A DNA stretch of 13,471 nt from Pirellulaceae bacterium (GCA_030744095.1 JASLRF010000319.1:1-13471); one strand, 5' to 3'; positions 1-7,973 are shown, counted from the stretch's first letter. Numbers and translations: made by a program. The notes: generated by a model not told the origin, from the letters alone.

Positions 1-515
1 TCGCCAAATTCAAACACATGCTCAAACGAGTTGATGAGAAGGACATTAAATCTATGATCGAAGAAAGCAAGGAACTAGCCGCTACAACGGGAACTGATAG
101 TGCTCCCGATCCAGCCGACAACACAGCTGCCCAAACCAGTGCCTCAGGTGACAGCGACGCGCCGCTGAAGGCAGAACCGTTGGCCGAACAATGCACGTTC
201 GACGACTTTGTCAAAGTCGATCTACGCATCGCCCGTGTGGTGTCTGCGGAGGACGTTCCAGAGGCGAACAAACTGTTGAAACTGACGCTGAGCCTGGGCG
301 GCGAAGAACGCCGCACGGTGTTGGCCGGAATCAAGCAGGCCTACAAGCCGGATGATTTGGTTGGGCGTTTGGTGGTAATGTGCGCCAATCTGGCACCGCG
401 CAAGATGAAATTTGGTCTGAGCGAAGGCATGATTCTAGCCAGCGGTGACGGTGGAAAAGACGTGTTTATGTTGCGCGTCGATGAAGGTGGGCAACCTGGG
501 CAACGAGTGCATTAG
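1..515 (+). CDS. metG: Methionyl-tRNA synthetase, C-terminal part (5' truncated by window)
   Basis: This is the 3' end of methionyl-tRNA synthetase, which charges tRNA-Met in the cytoplasm. The frame is open to the left edge (codons from base 3), so the catalytic Rossmann and KMSKS regions lie outside the window. The visible N-terminal part ([17 protein letters not shown]) resembles the end of the anticodon-binding domain in long bacterial MetG. An Ala/Asp/Pro-rich linker of about 40 residues follows. The last ~105 residues are the EMAP-II/Trbp-type OB-fold tRNA-binding and dimerisation domain, starting at [14 protein letters not shown] and including [14 protein letters not shown] and GGKDVF, with family-typical spacing. 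The stop TAG is 22 bp from the convergent hisB stop. A free-standing CsaA/Trbp protein is possible but unlikely, because the upstream residues match the MetG linker junction. Confidence 0.93.
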   Translation, partial: AKFKHMLKRVDEKDIKSMIEESKELAATTGTDSAPDPADNTAAQTSASGDSDAPLKAEPLAEQCTFDDFVKVDLRIARVVSAEDVPEANKLLKLTLSLGGEERRTVLAGIKQAYKPDDLVGRLVVMCANLAPRKMKFGLSEGMILASGDGGKDVFMLRVDEGGQPGQRVH

Positions 516-537
516 AACGCAAGCAGATGACCATGTA

Positions 538-1131
538 TCAGGAGTCCAACGTGCCCTTGGTGCTGGGAATTCCCGTCATCCGCCCGTCGATCTCAACCGC
601 CATTCGCAGCGCTCTGGCGCAGCCCTTAAAGACGGCTTCGCTAATGTGATGGCTGTTGCGGCCATGTTGGAGCACGACGTGCAAGTTGCACAATGCATTG
701 GCGGCCGTTGCCTGCCAGAAGTCCTCGACCAATTCACTATCGAATTCGCCGATTTTGGCTGAGGGAAAGTTGGCGTCAAAGACCAGGAAATAGCGTCCAC
801 TCAAATCCAACGCGACCGTGACCAACGTCTCCTCCATGGGCAGCGTGAAATGTCCGTATCGGCGGATGCCAGCTTTGTTGCCCAAGGCTTGCTTGACGGC
901 CTGGCCAAAGCAGATCCCAATGTCCTCGACCGTGTGATGCTGATCCACGTGCAGATCGCCGTCAGCCTTGACCGTCAAGTCGATCGCCGCGTGACGGGTC
1001 AGCAGGTCCAGCATATGGTCGAAGAAACCGACACCCGTCTGGATCCGAGCCTGGCCGCTGCCGTCCAGATCGAGTTCCAGCGTGATTTCGGTTTCAGCCG
1101 TCTTGCGTTCAATTCGCGCCGTGCGGGCCAT
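538..1131 (-). CDS. hisB: Imidazoleglycerol-phosphate dehydratase
   Basis: HisB dehydrates imidazole glycerol phosphate to imidazole acetol phosphate, the substrate of HisC. The 197-residue protein has the normal length of the monofunctional dehydratase, with no fused phosphatase domain. The Mn-binding, duplicated-fold motifs are intact: FFDHM (H39), DQHHTVED (H65, H66, E69) and [12 protein letters not shown] (H161, H162, E165). The C-terminal IPSTKGTL is also family-typical. The ATG at 1131 is preceded by GGAG seven bases upstream. It is the last gene of the hisD-hisC-hisB run, 58 bp after hisC, and its 3' end converges on metG. No strong terminator hairpin is visible in the 22-bp gap to metG. 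Confidence 0.97.
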   Translation of the reverse strand: MARTARIERKTAETEITLELDLDGSGQARIQTGVGFFDHMLDLLTRHAAIDLTVKADGDLHVDQHHTVEDIGICFGQAVKQALGNKAGIRRYGHFTLPMEETLVTVALDLSGRYFLVFDANFPSAKIGEFDSELVEDFWQATAANALCNLHVVLQHGRNSHHISEAVFKGCARALRMAVEIDGRMTGIPSTKGTLDS

Positions 1132-1189
1132 GGAAGCACTCCAATATCACGTGTCGCTGTTTCACGAACAGCACGGTAAGTTTGTGGTG

Positions 1190-2236
1190 TTAAACGGTCG
1201 ACCCGAGCTGGCTCAGGCAGGCGTCCACCTGATCGTCCGTACCGACGCTAATCCGCAGACCCTCGCCCCAGTTCCGATAGTCCATATATCGGATCAGAAT
1301 GCGGTCGCGTTTGAGCGCTTCATAAAGAGGTTGCGCCGGTTGTTCCGAGTGGGTGCACCAGACGAAGTTGGCTTGCGACGGTACCACCGAAAATCCGAGT
1401 TTCTCAAGCGCCGTGGACATCCGTTGCCGCGTGGTGATGATCTTGGCCCGGTTCTCCTGTAACCACGCCTGGTCGTCGATCGCCCCGGTCGCGCCGGCAA
1501 TTGACAGCGTGTCGCAGTTGTACGAGTCTTTGACTTTGAGAAGTTGTTGTATCAACGCCGGTTCCGCCACGAGAAAGCCAAATCGCAGGCCAGCCAACGC
1601 GTACGATTTGCTCAACGTCCGAGACACCATGATGTTGGCGTTCTGACGAACGAGCTCCAAACAGCTCTGCTGGGCAAAGTCGACATAGGCTTCGTCTACT
1701 AACAGTGGGCAAGGTAGCTTGCCTGCCAACTCCTGGACTTCCGGCGGAGTGAGCACCGTTCCCGACGGACTGTTGGGGTTTGGCAGGTAGGCCAACCGCA
1801 ATCGGTCGCGGTCCGCCGCAAAATCTTCACCGAGTTTCCAGTCGGCGTCGAACTGGACCTCTTCAAAGCGAGCTGCCTGAATCTCAGACAAGGTGCGATA
1901 GAGAATGTAGCTTGGGTACGGGAGACGCAGGAGATCGTCTTGGCCGACAAAGGTCCGCGTGACGATCGTCAGGATGTCGTCGCTGCCGTTGCCACAGAGG
2001 ATCCAATCGGGATCGACTCCCAGCACTTCGCCGGCACGCACGCGAAACGAAGTGGCTAAGGCGTCGGGGTACTTTTCCAGGCCCTGATCCAACGCCGCAC
2101 GAATCGCCACGGCCACGGCCGGCGAAGCTGAATACGGGTTTTCGTTCGTGTTCAACTTAATGAACTTGCCTGCCTGCGGTTGTTCACCGGGCTGATAACC
2201 GGACATGGCGGCGATGTTTGGTCGTACGAAAGACAT
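1190..2236 (-). CDS. hisC: Histidinol-phosphate aminotransferase
   Basis: HisC is a PLP-dependent class I/II aminotransferase that converts imidazole acetol phosphate plus glutamate to histidinol phosphate. At 348 residues it has standard HisC length. Visible motifs are KLNTNENPY (about 27-35), GNGSDD (82-87), PNPNSPSGT (152-160, substrate/PLP Asn), VDEAYVDF (D181 contacts the PLP ring nitrogen), SRTLSKSYALAGLRFGF with Schiff-base Lys K210, and a C-terminal GLRISVGT with the carboxylate-binding Arg. The gene starts 27 bp after the hisD stop and ends 58 bp before hisB, consistent with co-transcription. No clear Shine-Dalgarno site precedes the ATG. Confidence 0.97.
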   Translation of the reverse strand: MSFVRPNIAAMSGYQPGEQPQAGKFIKLNTNENPYSASPAVAVAIRAALDQGLEKYPDALATSFRVRAGEVLGVDPDWILCGNGSDDILTIVTRTFVGQDDLLRLPYPSYILYRTLSEIQAARFEEVQFDADWKLGEDFAADRDRLRLAYLPNPNSPSGTVLTPPEVQELAGKLPCPLLVDEAYVDFAQQSCLELVRQNANIMVSRTLSKSYALAGLRFGFLVAEPALIQQLLKVKDSYNCDTLSIAGATGAIDDQAWLQENRAKIITTRQRMSTALEKLGFSVVPSQANFVWCTHSEQPAQPLYEALKRDRILIRYMDYRNWGEGLRISVGTDDQVDACLSQLGSTV

Positions 2237-2263
2237 GGATGGAATGCTTGGTCGTGCGGAATG

Positions 2264-3631
2264 TCACTTGAGTCGAATGTCAACGCTCTCCCGATGCGCC
2301 GTAAGTCCTTCCTTATCTGCCAGAGCGCGCACATCGGCGGCAACGTCCTGCAATGCGGTGGGGCTGTACTGAATCACACTACCGCCGCGGAGAAAGTCAT
2401 TGGCAGTCAGCCCCGCGGCCCATCGTGCGGTGCCACCGGTCGGCAACACGTGTGAGGGGCCAGCGACATAGTCGCCCACTGCCACGGGTGTGTGGTTTCC
2501 CAGAAACGTTGCGCCCGCATTGCGAATGTTGGCCAACAGTTGCCGCGCATTGTCGGTCGCAATATGCAGATGCTCTGGGGCGATCAGGTCAGTCATCTCG
2601 CACGCTTCTTGCGCGTCGCGAACCAGAATCAAGGCACCAAAATCCTGCAGACTTTGGACGGTCTGTTCGCTGCGGGAGAGAGTTGCAACTTGTTTCTGCA
2701 GTTCGGCAAACGTGGCTTCCAAAACAACAGGACTCCACGTCACCAGGATACTGGCGCCCGGTGCGTGTTCGGCCTGCGCGAGCAAATCGGAGGCAGCAAA
2801 GTCGGGTCGCGTTGTTTCATCGGCAATGACAACGACTTCGCTTGGTCCTGCGATCGAATCGATATCGACTTCGCCATACACATGCTTCTTGGCCAGCGCC
2901 ACGAACAAGTTACCAGGTCCGACGATCTTGTCCACCGGAGCGATTCCATCCACGCCGTAGGCCAATGCTGCAACCGCTTGTGCGCCGCCGATGCGGTAGA
3001 CTTCCTCGACACCAACTTCATGGCACGTGGCCAACACATCGGAGTTGTTCGCGCCAAAGGGAGTCGGGGGCGCGACGACCGCGATTTCGCGAACTCTCGC
3101 CGCTTTTGCCGGCACTGCCGTCATCAGGACCGTCGATGGATAAGCCGCCGCACCGCCCGGAACACAGATTCCGATTCTGCGGAGCGGAACATATCGCTGA
3201 TTCAGGGTCACTCCGGACGGACGGGTGACTTCTCGATCCTGATGGAGAATGGCGGTTTGAAACTCCAGGATGTTGTCACGAATTCGTCGCACCGTTGCCA
3301 AGAAACCGGGGTCCGCGGCCGAATGTGCAGCGGTGATTTCCTCGCGAGAAACTCGTATGGATTCCGCCGTCAGTTCGGCACGATCCAATTGCTGCGTGTA
3401 GCGGAGCACCGCGGCCAGGCCTTCGTTTTGGACATCCGCACAGATCCGCGTGACAACCTGTTGGGGGGAAAGAGGTTCGCCAAAGACATCCAAAGTCCGC
3501 TGCCGGCCTTGATCGCTAACCACGTCACCGCGTGGGCTCAATTTCGCTCGTAACGCGGCCAGGGCGGTTCCGAGGTCGTCCTGACGTGTGTCGATCCGGG
3601 TGATTTGCAGGTCGAAAATCGATTCTTCCAA
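2264..3631 (-). CDS. hisD: Histidinol dehydrogenase
   Basis: HisD performs the last two steps of histidine synthesis, the NAD-dependent four-electron oxidation of histidinol to histidine, using Zn. The 455-residue protein matches family length. Conserved segments are CVPGGAAAYPSTVLM (156-170), GPGN (238-241), AGPSEVVVIAD (261-271), AQAEHAPGA (Zn ligands Q286, H289), APEHLHI (catalytic E353, H354), VGDYVAGPSHVLPTGG (Zn ligand D387) and EGLTAHRESV (Zn ligand H446). The start is TTG at 3631. An in-frame stop lies three codons upstream of it, so no longer form is possible, and no good SD is visible. It is the first gene of the hisDCB run and faces the divergent regulatory region at 3632-3996. Confidence 0.97.
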   Translation of the reverse strand: MEESIFDLQITRIDTRQDDLGTALAALRAKLSPRGDVVSDQGRQRTLDVFGEPLSPQQVVTRICADVQNEGLAAVLRYTQQLDRAELTAESIRVSREEITAAHSAADPGFLATVRRIRDNILEFQTAILHQDREVTRPSGVTLNQRYVPLRRIGICVPGGAAAYPSTVLMTAVPAKAARVREIAVVAPPTPFGANNSDVLATCHEVGVEEVYRIGGAQAVAALAYGVDGIAPVDKIVGPGNLFVALAKKHVYGEVDIDSIAGPSEVVVIADETTRPDFAASDLLAQAEHAPGASILVTWSPVVLEATFAELQKQVATLSRSEQTVQSLQDFGALILVRDAQEACEMTDLIAPEHLHIATDNARQLLANIRNAGATFLGNHTPVAVGDYVAGPSHVLPTGGTARWAAGLTANDFLRGGSVIQYSPTALQDVAADVRALADKEGLTAHRESVDIRLK

Positions 3632-3870
3632 TCTTTAGAGCGAGCCGCTTCACGACGGTTCTGTTCTGAGAGGGGGGGCAGGAATGGGCGATAGGTGGTT
3701 CAGAGGCCCGGATTCAAGACGCCCCAAACGATCATTTTGTTCGCCGAATCAGCTTCGCGAAAGCCCATATCGAAAGAAAAGTGGCCTCCTTTGCTGGATC
3801 GCGACGACCGTTGTGACGGCCAGCAATTGCCCCACCTCCTCACCGGTTGTAGCGGGCGTAGCGGAAATGC

Positions 3871-3899
3871 TTGCGATTCGCATTGCGCTGAATTACGAT
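3871..3899 (+). promoter_or_regulatory. Candidate sigma-70 promoter for the TPR gene
   Basis: TTGCGA (3871-3876) and TACGAT (3894-3899) are separated by exactly 17 bases. Each matches the consensus hexamer at four of six positions. The -35 hexamer overlaps the perfect dyad TGCGA-T-TCGCA (3872-3882), which could be an operator. The site lies about 100 bases before the TPR start codon. Hexamer matches of this quality also occur by chance. Confidence 0.25.
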
Positions 3900-3904
3900 A
3901 AACG

Positions 3905-3966
3905 CTTACGGTCAAATCTATTGAGACACACCGACCGCCTTCTGAGTTACGGTCAGATTCACTGAG
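3905..3966 (+). repeat. Imperfect 21-bp direct repeat, period 41 bp
   Basis: The 21-mers at 3905-3925 and 3946-3966 share the exact core TTACGGTCA, and 16 of 21 positions agree. The 41-bp period is close to four helical turns. They sit just downstream of the candidate promoter and end 30 bp before the TPR start codon. They could be paired binding sites for a regulator. No family is assigned. Confidence 0.4.
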
Positions 3967-3981
3967 TTTAGAATTCTCTGC

Positions 3982-3987
3982 AAGGAG
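3982..3987 (+). promoter_or_regulatory. Ribosome binding site AAGGAG of the TPR gene
   Basis: AAGGAG lies nine bases before the ATG at 3997. It is one of the few near-consensus Shine-Dalgarno sites in the window and fixes this start codon, which also gives a clean signal peptide. Confidence 0.7.
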
Positions 3988-3996
3988 CCCATTCGG

Positions 3997-4785
3997 ATGG
4001 CCAGGAAAATTGTGATGGGACTGGCGGTCGTTTTGATCGCCGTGTCAACGACCAGCCAAGTTCGCGCCCAAGATTCGTTGCTGGCGGAATTCTACGGGCA
4101 GGGAGTTCACGCATTCTTCGCCGGCGATTACAGCCTGGCGCATGAAATGTTGACGACGGCGATTGACCAAGGCAGCACGGACCCCCGCGCGTATTATTTC
4201 AGGGGGCTCACCTACGGCAGACTAGGCCGACCTGATGAAGCCGTGATGGATCACAAGAAAGGCTCTGAACTTGAAGCCGGTGGTACGACACGAGTTTATC
4301 CGGTTGGACGATCACTCCAGCGTGTTCAAGGGAAGGAGCGATTGGAGCTGGAACGTTACCGCCAAGTGGCACGGCTGACCATCCGAATGCGAAATCTCAA
4401 AGCGTCCGCCGCCCGCTACGAGTCCATCCAACGTGGCGAGGCCGACGTCCTGCGTAACTCCGATCGTAAGCTGCCGGCGGATGCTGCCAAAATGGTTGGT
4501 ACACCTCCGGCAGATGCATCAGACCCGTTCGGGGCTGATGCCACCGAGGCAAAACCGGAAGTTGCGCCGGAGCGACCGGCTCAGGCTGAACCGGACATCT
4601 TTGGCGCTCCGGCCGTCACACCTGCGACTCCCTCACCAGCCACGCCAGCGACACCAATGCCAGCGACACCAATGCCAGCCGAACCGGATCCGTTTGGACT
4701 TGGGGACGAGCCAGCTAAAACGCCGGAACCTCCGGCAAGTGACGCGACTACCGATCCGTTTGCGGATGATCCCTTTGGGACCTAA
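3997..4785 (+). CDS. Exported TPR protein with Pro-rich DPFG-repeat tail
   Basis: A predicted secreted or periplasmic protein of 262 residues with unknown specific role. Residues 1-24 form a signal peptide (MARKIVMGLAVVLIAVSTTSQ..., likely cleaved after VRA). Residues ~31-95 form two TPR-like helical hairpins, including AYYFRGLTYGRLGRPDEAVMDHKKG, which normally mediate protein-protein contacts. A basic, probably helical stretch covers ~105-158. From ~165 the sequence is disordered, Ala/Pro/Thr-rich and studded with a repeated acidic-aromatic motif: SDPFG, PDIFG, PDPFG, TDPFA, DDPFG. The protein ends right after the last copy. The start is supported by AAGGAG nine bases upstream. It is followed on the same strand by a small ORF and a sulfatase. 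The repeats may be peptide docking sites, but that is inference. Confidence 0.85.
   Translation: MARKIVMGLAVVLIAVSTTSQVRAQDSLLAEFYGQGVHAFFAGDYSLAHEMLTTAIDQGSTDPRAYYFRGLTYGRLGRPDEAVMDHKKGSELEAGGTTRVYPVGRSLQRVQGKERLELERYRQVARLTIRMRNLKASAARYESIQRGEADVLRNSDRKLPADAAKMVGTPPADASDPFGADATEAKPEVAPERPAQAEPDIFGAPAVTPATPSPATPATPMPATPMPAEPDPFGLGDEPAKTPEPPASDATTDPFADDPFGT
4645..4680 (+). repeat. 15-bp tandem repeat inside the TPR gene
   Basis: The unit CCAGCGACACCAATG occurs exactly at 4645-4659 and again at 4660-4674, followed by a partial CCAGCC. It encodes the repeated peptide PATPM in the Pro/Thr-rich tail. Because the unit is a multiple of three, copy-number change would alter tail length without breaking the frame. 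Confidence 0.75.
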
Positions 4786-4844
4786 CCGGCACTTCCGCAA
4801 TCGAAGCACGCGCGGGCGAAGGTCCCACCGGCAAGAAGACCGGA

Positions 4845-5015
4845 ATGATTCATCGCATCGAGGGGTTTGCCGAGCCGGATACGGTGACACTGACCGGTCC
4901 GCCGAAAGAGCACGTCGCGGCGAAGATTGAAGTGGCCGGTGACGCGACAGAGTTTGATTTGCCAGTCCGATTTCCTTACGCTACCAAGCTGGCAAGTGAT
5001 CGACTCGCAGAATAA
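4845..5015 (+). CDS. Unrecognised small protein or remnant of a lost gene (56 aa)
   Basis: An ATG at 4845 opens a 56-residue frame starting MIHRIEGFAEPDTVTLTG and ending YATKLASDRLAE. It stops 18 bp before the preferred sulfatase start. Composition is protein-like (alternating polar and hydrophobic residues in VTLTG, AAKIEVAG and FDLPVRFP, suggesting beta strands), and codon use resembles the neighbours. The frame is already open from 4770, inside the end of the TPR gene, but holds no ATG, GTG or TTG before 4845. The stretch from 4785 therefore also reads as plausible protein (EARAGEGPTGKKTG). It could be a true small gene co-transcribed with its neighbours, or the surviving 3' end of a deleted larger gene. 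There is no signal peptide and I do not recognise the family. A weak AAGAAG lies six bases before the ATG. Confidence 0.4.
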   Translation: MIHRIEGFAEPDTVTLTGPPKEHVAAKIEVAGDATEFDLPVRFPYATKLASDRLAE

Positions 5016-5033
5016 CCACATGAGGGAATGAGT

Positions 5034-7157
5034 ATGCCACGCGTGATGACCACGATGTACACCCTGTTGATGCTGACCCTGTTGGCCACCACTTGTATGG
5101 CCAAGGATCAGCGGCCCAATATCCTCTTTATTTTTGCGGACGATCACGCTTACCAGGCGATCGGTTGCTATGGTAGCCGCGTCAACAAGACGCCAAATCT
5201 GGATCGGATCGCCAACGAAGGGATGCGGTTTGACCGGTGCTTCGTGACAAATTCGATCTGCGGTCCATCGCGTGCCGTGATTCTGACGGGCAAATACAGC
5301 CACCTCAACGGTTTTGTTCGCAACGGGAACACATTCAACGGCAAACAGCAGAATGTCGCGAAGCTGCTCGGCCAGGCCGGCTATCAAACGGCGGTCGTCG
5401 GAAAATGGCATCTCAAGAGTGAGCCGACAGGATTCGATTATTACCACCGCCTGATTGGTCAAGGGCCCTACTACAATCCCACGATGCGAACCAACGCAGG
5501 CGACGTGGGACCGCGAGGTTTTCGCGATGTCAAACACACTGGCTACACCACTGAGATCATCACGGACGTTGCCCTGGATTGGCTCGAGCAAGATCGTGAT
5601 CAGGATAAGCCGTTCCTGCTGATGTACCAACACAAGGCGCCGCATCGAAATTGGCAGCCTGGTCCGAAACAGTTGACCAATTACGATGGGGTCACCGTCC
5701 CAGAGCCCGAGACGCTGTACGACGACTACAGCGGTCGAGCCTCGCCGGCCAAGAATCAAGCGATGACGGTCGCCAACCACTTGAATCCAAACGATCTAAA
5801 GCTTGTGCCGCAGCGCGGCCTGACACCCGAACAACGCGCCGCCTGGGACAAAGCCTACAGACCCAAGAACGAGGAATTTGAAGCAGCCAATCTGGAAGGC
5901 AAGGAGCTGATTCAATGGAAGTATCAGCGCTACGTCAAAGACTACCTCCGCTGCATCGATTCGGTTGACGAAAACGTCGGACGTGTGCTGGACTATCTGG
6001 AAGAGTCCGGCCTTGCGAAGAACACGGTGGTGATCTATTCATCTGACCAAGGCTGGTACTTGGGCGAACATGGTTGGTACGACAAACGGTGGATGTACGA
6101 AGAGTCCTTTCGCACGCCGCTGATGGTGCGTTGGCCCGGCAAGGTGAAGCCAGGCGGTGTCTCTGATGCGATGGTGATGAACCTCGATTTCCCCGAGCTG
6201 TTCTTAGAGGTCGCGGGCGCCGACATTCCGGATGACATGCAAGGTCGCAGTTTCCTGCCCATCCTGGAAGGCAAGCAGCCGGCGGACTGGCGGCAATCTG
6301 TTTACTACCACTATTACGAGTTTCCAGGTGCCCATTCCGTGGCCAAACATTACGGCGTGCGCACGAAGAGGCACAAGTTGATCCACTTCTACGATCTGGA
6401 CGAATGGGAATTATTCGACCTGGAGACTGATCCAAACGAACTGAAAAGTGTGTACGACGACCCCGCCTACGCCGAGGTTCTTGCGGGCATGAAAGAAGAA
6501 CTGGAGCGTCTCCGTCAGCAATACAAGGACGACGGATCGGTCGTCGAATTTGACACAGCCCGGGCACGTGAAGTCAAACTGCAACAGGTCCTGGGGTTGA
6601 ATTTCGATGACGGGCAACTGCCGCCAGGCGTCAAACCGATCGAAGGTCCGCACGGCAAGGCGATTCAATTATCTGGCGCGGGCGCTGTCGTGTCGCAGCC
6701 CAGTTCCGATGCGTTGAATCCCGCGTACAAACCGCTGGCGGTGGGCGCTTGGTGCCGCGTCGACCAACCCGGTGGCGTCGTGGTCGCCCAGGGTGGCGAA
6801 AGCCAAGGATTCAGTTTGTATCTTCAGAACAACTCCCCGGTCTTCGCTGTCCGCTCCGAGGGAGTCTTGAAGCAAGTCCGTGGCACCCGCGTTGAACCTG
6901 GCCAATGGACGCACGTTGCCGCAATCCTCAACGCCGACGGACAGGCGCAGATCTTCATCAATGGAAAACCAGCGGGAAGGCAACGCAAGCTGGGATTTGT
7001 CAGTGCCCGACCCTCCGATGGACTGACCGTTGGTGAGGACAGTGGATCGCTGGTTGGAAAGTACGAATCGTCCCAACCCTTCACCGGGGGCCTGGACGAC
7101 GTACGGCTGTATTGGGGACCGCTTCCAGCCGCACAACTGTCGGCCTGGGCCGAATGA
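5034..7157 (+). CDS. Exported cysteine-type sulfatase with C-terminal LamG-like domain
   Basis: A type I (S1) sulfatase hydrolysing sulfate esters, probably of sulfated polysaccharides outside the cytoplasm. I prefer the ATG at 5034 because GAGGG sits about eight bases upstream. The ATG at 5028 would add two residues and leave the SD too close. A signal peptide ends near LATTCMA. In 5028-based numbering, visible motifs are metal-binding FADDH (D38, D39), the signature [18 protein letters not shown] with C78 to be converted to formylglycine, GKWHLK (K126, H128), [33 protein letters not shown] (D340, K353) and the terminal subdomain [11 protein letters not shown]. Residues ~525-709 form a concanavalin/LamG-type beta-sandwich ([33 protein letters not shown]), likely for glycan binding. 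The catalytic half resembles GlcNAc-6-sulfatase-like S1 enzymes, but the substrate is not established. Confidence 0.93.
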   Translation: MPRVMTTMYTLLMLTLLATTCMAKDQRPNILFIFADDHAYQAIGCYGSRVNKTPNLDRIANEGMRFDRCFVTNSICGPSRAVILTGKYSHLNGFVRNGNTFNGKQQNVAKLLGQAGYQTAVVGKWHLKSEPTGFDYYHRLIGQGPYYNPTMRTNAGDVGPRGFRDVKHTGYTTEIITDVALDWLEQDRDQDKPFLLMYQHKAPHRNWQPGPKQLTNYDGVTVPEPETLYDDYSGRASPAKNQAMTVANHLNPNDLKLVPQRGLTPEQRAAWDKAYRPKNEEFEAANLEGKELIQWKYQRYVKDYLRCIDSVDENVGRVLDYLEESGLAKNTVVIYSSDQGWYLGEHGWYDKRWMYEESFRTPLMVRWPGKVKPGGVSDAMVMNLDFPELFLEVAGADIPDDMQGRSFLPILEGKQPADWRQSVYYHYYEFPGAHSVAKHYGVRTKRHKLIHFYDLDEWELFDLETDPNELKSVYDDPAYAEVLAGMKEELERLRQQYKDDGSVVEFDTARAREVKLQQVLGLNFDDGQLPPGVKPIEGPHGKAIQLSGAGAVVSQPSSDALNPAYKPLAVGAWCRVDQPGGVVVAQGGESQGFSLYLQNNSPVFAVRSEGVLKQVRGTRVEPGQWTHVAAILNADGQAQIFINGKPAGRQRKLGFVSARPSDGLTVGEDSGSLVGKYESSQPFTGGLDDVRLYWGPLPAAQLSAWAE

Positions 7158-7184
7158 GCGGCGGTCCATGGTTCGCCAGCCTAA

Positions 7185-7973
7185 CTATTTTTCAGTCGCC
7201 AGTACGCAGCGCAAGCCGACGGCATCGTCACGCAGCTCTTTGTCCGCAACTCGACGATAGGAACTGGTCAGCTTGACCGGTTTGTCTTTCCAGCTACCCC
7301 CACGCAGGATTCGTTTGGTCTGGTCGCCCTTGTCTGACCAAGAAGACCCATCCTTTGGCGCGCCGGCGTACGAATCGTGTCCATGATCGGTGCACCATTC
7401 CCAAAGGTACCCGTGGATATCGTACAGACCCCAAGGGTTGGGTTTCTTAACGCCTACGGGTGGATCGTTGCCAGAGGCATTGTCGGTGTGCCATCCATAA
7501 TCATCCAACTGTTTCACGTCGTCACCAAAGGAATAGACAGTCGAAGTCCCGCCACGAGCGACGAATTCCCATTCCGCTTCCGTCGGCAAACGCACGGTCT
7601 GGTTCTTCTGGATCAGGCCCGCGCTGCGCATCTGTGTCGTGACCAACATGCAAAAGCGTTCGGCTTCTTCGAACGAGAGCATCTCGACGGAATTCCGGGG
7701 CCCGGTCCATTTCGACGGGTTGCTGCCCATCACAGCTTCCCAGAGGTCTTGAGGGACTTCGTATTTGGCGATTTGGAATTCGTAAGAAAGCATCACTTTG
7801 TGCATTGGGCCTTCGTTGCCGCTGCCGCCGCTGCCCATGGTGAACGTCGCCGGGAAACCCTCAGAGCCTGGGCTGATCCGCACGAATTCTCCGTGAAAGG
7901 TCTTCAAGAGCTTGATCTGATCCGGAGCGGATTCTGCTGCCAACGCAGCGGTCAGGAAGACGGCCAGGTACAT
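7185..7973 (-). CDS. Exported SUMF1-domain protein lacking FGE catalytic cysteines
   Basis: A 262-residue protein with a short N-terminal signal peptide (MYLAVFLTAALAA) and one formylglycine-generating-enzyme/SUMF1 domain of C-type-lectin-like fold. Family landmarks are FTMGSGGSGNEGPMHKVMLS (44-63), AKYEVPQDLWEAVMGSNPSKWTGP (69-92), RLPTEAEWEFVARGG (128-142), NPWGLYDIHGYLWEWC (179-194) and RILRGGSW (221-228). In true aerobic FGEs the segment after RGGS carries two catalytic cysteines (SYLCxxSYC-like). Here it reads RGGSWKDKPVKLTSSYRR with neither, so formylglycine synthesis is not expected. It may be a structural or ligand-binding relative. AAGGAA lies seven bases before the ATG. The gene converges on the sulfatase (27 bp between stops) and lies 136 bp downstream of floA. 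Confidence 0.88.
   Translation of the reverse strand: MYLAVFLTAALAAESAPDQIKLLKTFHGEFVRISPGSEGFPATFTMGSGGSGNEGPMHKVMLSYEFQIAKYEVPQDLWEAVMGSNPSKWTGPRNSVEMLSFEEAERFCMLVTTQMRSAGLIQKNQTVRLPTEAEWEFVARGGTSTVYSFGDDVKQLDDYGWHTDNASGNDPPVGVKKPNPWGLYDIHGYLWEWCTDHGHDSYAGAPKDGSSWSDKGDQTKRILRGGSWKDKPVKLTSSYRRVADKELRDDAVGLRCVLATEK

Larger units (their letters stand above)
3632..3996. other. Divergent intergenic region between hisD and the TPR gene
   Basis: No convincing gene lies here. Short open frames on both strands have unnatural composition and no family resemblance. The region should hold the hisD promoter (minus strand) and the TPR-gene promoter (plus strand). Visible structure includes a G-run (gggggggc) near 3672-3680, an 8-bp palindrome GCAATTGC at 3823-3830, a dyad TGCGA-T-TCGCA at 3872-3882, a candidate sigma-70 promoter at 3871-3899, and an imperfect 21-bp direct repeat at 3905-3925 and 3946-3966. 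No His-codon-rich leader peptide with an attenuator was recognised upstream of hisD. Confidence 0.6.

Noticed and set aside
2492..3553. 353-codon plus-strand open frame opposite hisD
   Set aside because: It is fully antisense to hisD, which has every catalytic motif. The translated frame has Arg/Ser/Gln-rich composition and no family resemblance.
3684..3965. 93-codon plus-strand frame between hisD and the TPR gene
   Set aside because: There is no ribosome site, the composition is not protein-like, and the frame crosses the promoter-like and repeat elements. It ends only 31 bp before a gene with its own strong RBS.
2264..3996. His-operon attenuator or T-box upstream of hisD
   Set aside because: I looked on the minus strand for a His-codon-rich leader peptide followed by alternative hairpins and a T-run, and saw none.
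4782..5780. 332-codon minus-strand open frame opposite the sulfatase gene
   Set aside because: It lies antisense to the catalytic core of a well-supported sulfatase. Its sequence has no recognisable domain and looks like a GC-driven shadow frame.
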